Assembly (NCBI GenBank): GCA_008360955.1 | Contig: LUCM01003808.1 | Span: 331,380-395,379, forward strand | Source of the DNA: Fasciolopsis buskii | Lineage: Eukaryota; Platyhelminthes; Trematoda; Plagiorchiida; Fasciolidae | DNA: 64,000 nt | Reading direction: 5' to 3' | Shown here: piece after piece, positions 55,601 through 58,600 of the stretch | Layout: each line of letters begins with the position of its first letter | Numbering within the stretch: position 1 is the first letter of the stretch | The notes under the pieces: model-generated | Told to the model about the DNA's origin: nothing | Seen by the model: the letters and a program-made list of their open reading frames with translations, nothing else | Database searches by the model: none | Program-made: the position numbers and the translations under genes

Positions 55601-58600
55601 TTCGTGGTATCCTATTTTTTATCCTGTGGTAAACCACATTTTATATCTGTCCTGTTCGGCATGCACTTGACATCTGGACGATCTTCCATCAATCGCCCAC
55701 TCTCATAGATCGACTTGTTGAAGAACGGTAGTCATATTCAAGTTACTGGAAGCAATCTTGGAGATTATCTTCGTCTCGTTGCCCACTGGTTTGTGATTGA
55801 GGGTGCCAGTCGTCAGATGGAATCTTTGCTTGAGGGATTCGACTCTGTACTCCCTAATGTGCGTTCTCGACTAGCCGTTCTTTTCCAACCGGATGAAATG
55901 GAAGGTTTGTTCTGTGGTCGATCCCAATCCCAGTTCGAATTACTCGGCCGTACCGATTCAGCCACGCAGAGGCGCACACATCCTGGAGCTCCAGGTTGGC
56001 TTTCCGGCCCCTCTGTGCCTGACCCGGAGGGTTGGGATGTGGCCAGCCTGACCGAGGCGTGTCGTTGTGATCACGGTTATACGCCCCAGTCACGTACAAT
56101 CCGACATCTATTTGAAGTTATGTCTGAATTTGACGAAGAAGAGCGTCGGTTATTTGTCAAATTTGTTACCGGCAGTCCGCGTTTACCTGTTGGTGGTGAG
56201 TATGCCCAGATTTGTACTTCCATTATCTTTGGAGGCTCGTTTGCTCTTATTTTGGCTCTCCCTTTTCCACTTTTTATCAATATGCTGAACTATTCCCTAA
56301 CATATATTGTTTTCTGAACGGACCTGCGTAAAGCAACCTACGGTTGAATTTCTGTCAACCCAATCCTGCAGACAGGAAACCGGCACAGCTGAGTATTTAC
56401 TTGGGAGAAGACTGCTTCGTATTGCTTAGACTGTTGTAAAACACCAAAAAGGAGAGTGTCTACTGTGATATCGACGGGTCAGTCATCGATGTGCCCAATC
56501 TTTATCACCAGCCCTCACTCACTCCAGTGATAAAAATGATCAAATCGAATTGACACCGAAATTCGTTTAATAGACCAAAAGAAACCTCTTGCTGGTCAGT
56601 GACTGATCACTCCGCTGGTTAATACGGATCCATCGTTATTAACTGACCTTATCGTTTTTTGCTCAGTTGGTCGATAACGATAACCAGCGTGATGTCGTCG
56701 CATTTGTGCTGACCTTTGATCAGGATAATATATATATGACGATTCATTCTCCAATACCCTTATGGAAGCTGTCTGTTTTTCGACCTAAGTAGAACTAACT
56801 GAAGTGTGTTCGTCGAATCGCCGTGCGATCAGTTAGGTTACGTCCTTACGTACGCGACTGACTTATCCGCAGAGGTGTCGCCGTAGTGATTCGGCTGTTC
56901 ATTTTCTTGCCTCATGTATGTAACCGCGATTGTGAATGGAAGTATGGAAGTAGGCGTATCCGTCCTTGTCCATCTCCCGACGCGTTGGAAAACTAACGTG
57001 ATCTATGTCCGGAACTAATCCACCGCTTCTTAACTGTACCGAGTTCGATGGTCTTTAAATGGGATTTTGAGTTACATTAGTTTCAGTCATAAACCATGAT
57101 CGACTTTCAAAATAGTTAAGGCAGTTCGCTTTCACTACGCAGTAGCAACACCTTTCAGTCGATTTTGCAATCTCGCAGCAGAATACATTCTAACTTAGTT
57201 GTGACATCCGATTTTCTTCAACATGGTGGCTGCAGAATCCGAAGGGTCTAGGATTCCACAGGTTAACAGTAACAGATCTTACGCAATCCCAATTATATTC
57301 ACGGTCAGTCAGAAGACGTGAAAGTAAGTAGACATCGATATAGGTGGTAGGCAGCTCCTCTGTCACCTGGTTCACTACCACCCTTGTGTTTCGCTATGCC
57401 AAGTCTCAGGATTTGGGTTTCTGGTTTCTTCATACCAGACATTCATTTTACAAATCAAAATGTACTGCCGTCGTACCTCAATACACTTGCGCTTATGTTG
57501 GCCGTGGGGCAGTCGACAGTCAGTGACAGTGGAACCGGTATTAAAAATAAATATTAGCACAACTTTAGGCTGAGCAGACAGTCATTTGTCCCCAGGCAGA
57601 AGCGTGGAGTAGAAGTAGGCAATAACCATATAACTAAAGAAATACACAATTGGGAAACGGAATGAGCTTACATTCAGCAGCCGGTAGGGTATCGTGTACT
57701 GAAATGCAATTTTTGAAGTACGCCACCGACTAGGGAGCGAGAGATGCTATCCGGCGCAGTGATAGAGCTTTGGTCTGCTTACTGTGCGGTCTGTGGTTTG
57801 ACCCTTTGCGAGGTCAGCAACTCCAGATAAGAAGGGATACGGACACGGATAGACAGACATACAGCAGGACATAAGCTGACGAGAAACGTGTATGTATCAA
57901 ACGGAGGACGACGAGTAGCGTAAAACTACCTTTAGCAATACAGTTAGTATCATGTACCCTTGAATATAAGAATGTTTGTCAAATGAGTCTATCAGAAGAG
58001 AAAGCAGTGTTAAGCAATGATGATAAACAATGAATGTGACGTTTCTCAATCTACACATAATTTAGATAAGTGACAGCTGTTAGAAATCGTTGCAACGAAA
58101 GAGCATTGTTACTGTAAGGACGGTAGAAATTAAAATATACAATCCTAGAGGACTTACTCGAGTCTATGGGGATTTGGGTCGAACTTTGTCGTCTCGTAAC
58201 ACTGATTCACCAGATACAGAAGACAAGCGTTCCATGAATAGATGTCATTTTGAATCCAAACGTAGACTACTCGCGTCATTCCAATGCTTCACCTGGTAGT
58301 TGTGACTACTACACCTTTGTTCTATTCATCCTTAGGAACAATTTAACTTACGGTTTGTATCATAACAAATCGCCAGCATTCAAGTTTATTTGCCGCAACC
58401 ATCGATGCGGAGTCTTCAATATGGGTGCTTGTTACCAACGCTTCCAAAATTGCTCATCGGCTTTCAGTCATATTGTCAACCCGAAGCTGGCTCCACCTTT
58501 GTTTGGACGCAGCTAAGACCTGGCTTGTAATGACTGTTGACATCATGATACGAGACCATCAGACAGACCAAAAAACGACTCCGGGGACGAATGGAAGGAT

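Noticed and set aside
57865..57900. CTGACGA followed by GAAAC, hammerhead-like
   Set aside because: There is no stem II between the two boxes and no cleavage triplet in place, so it is probably chance.
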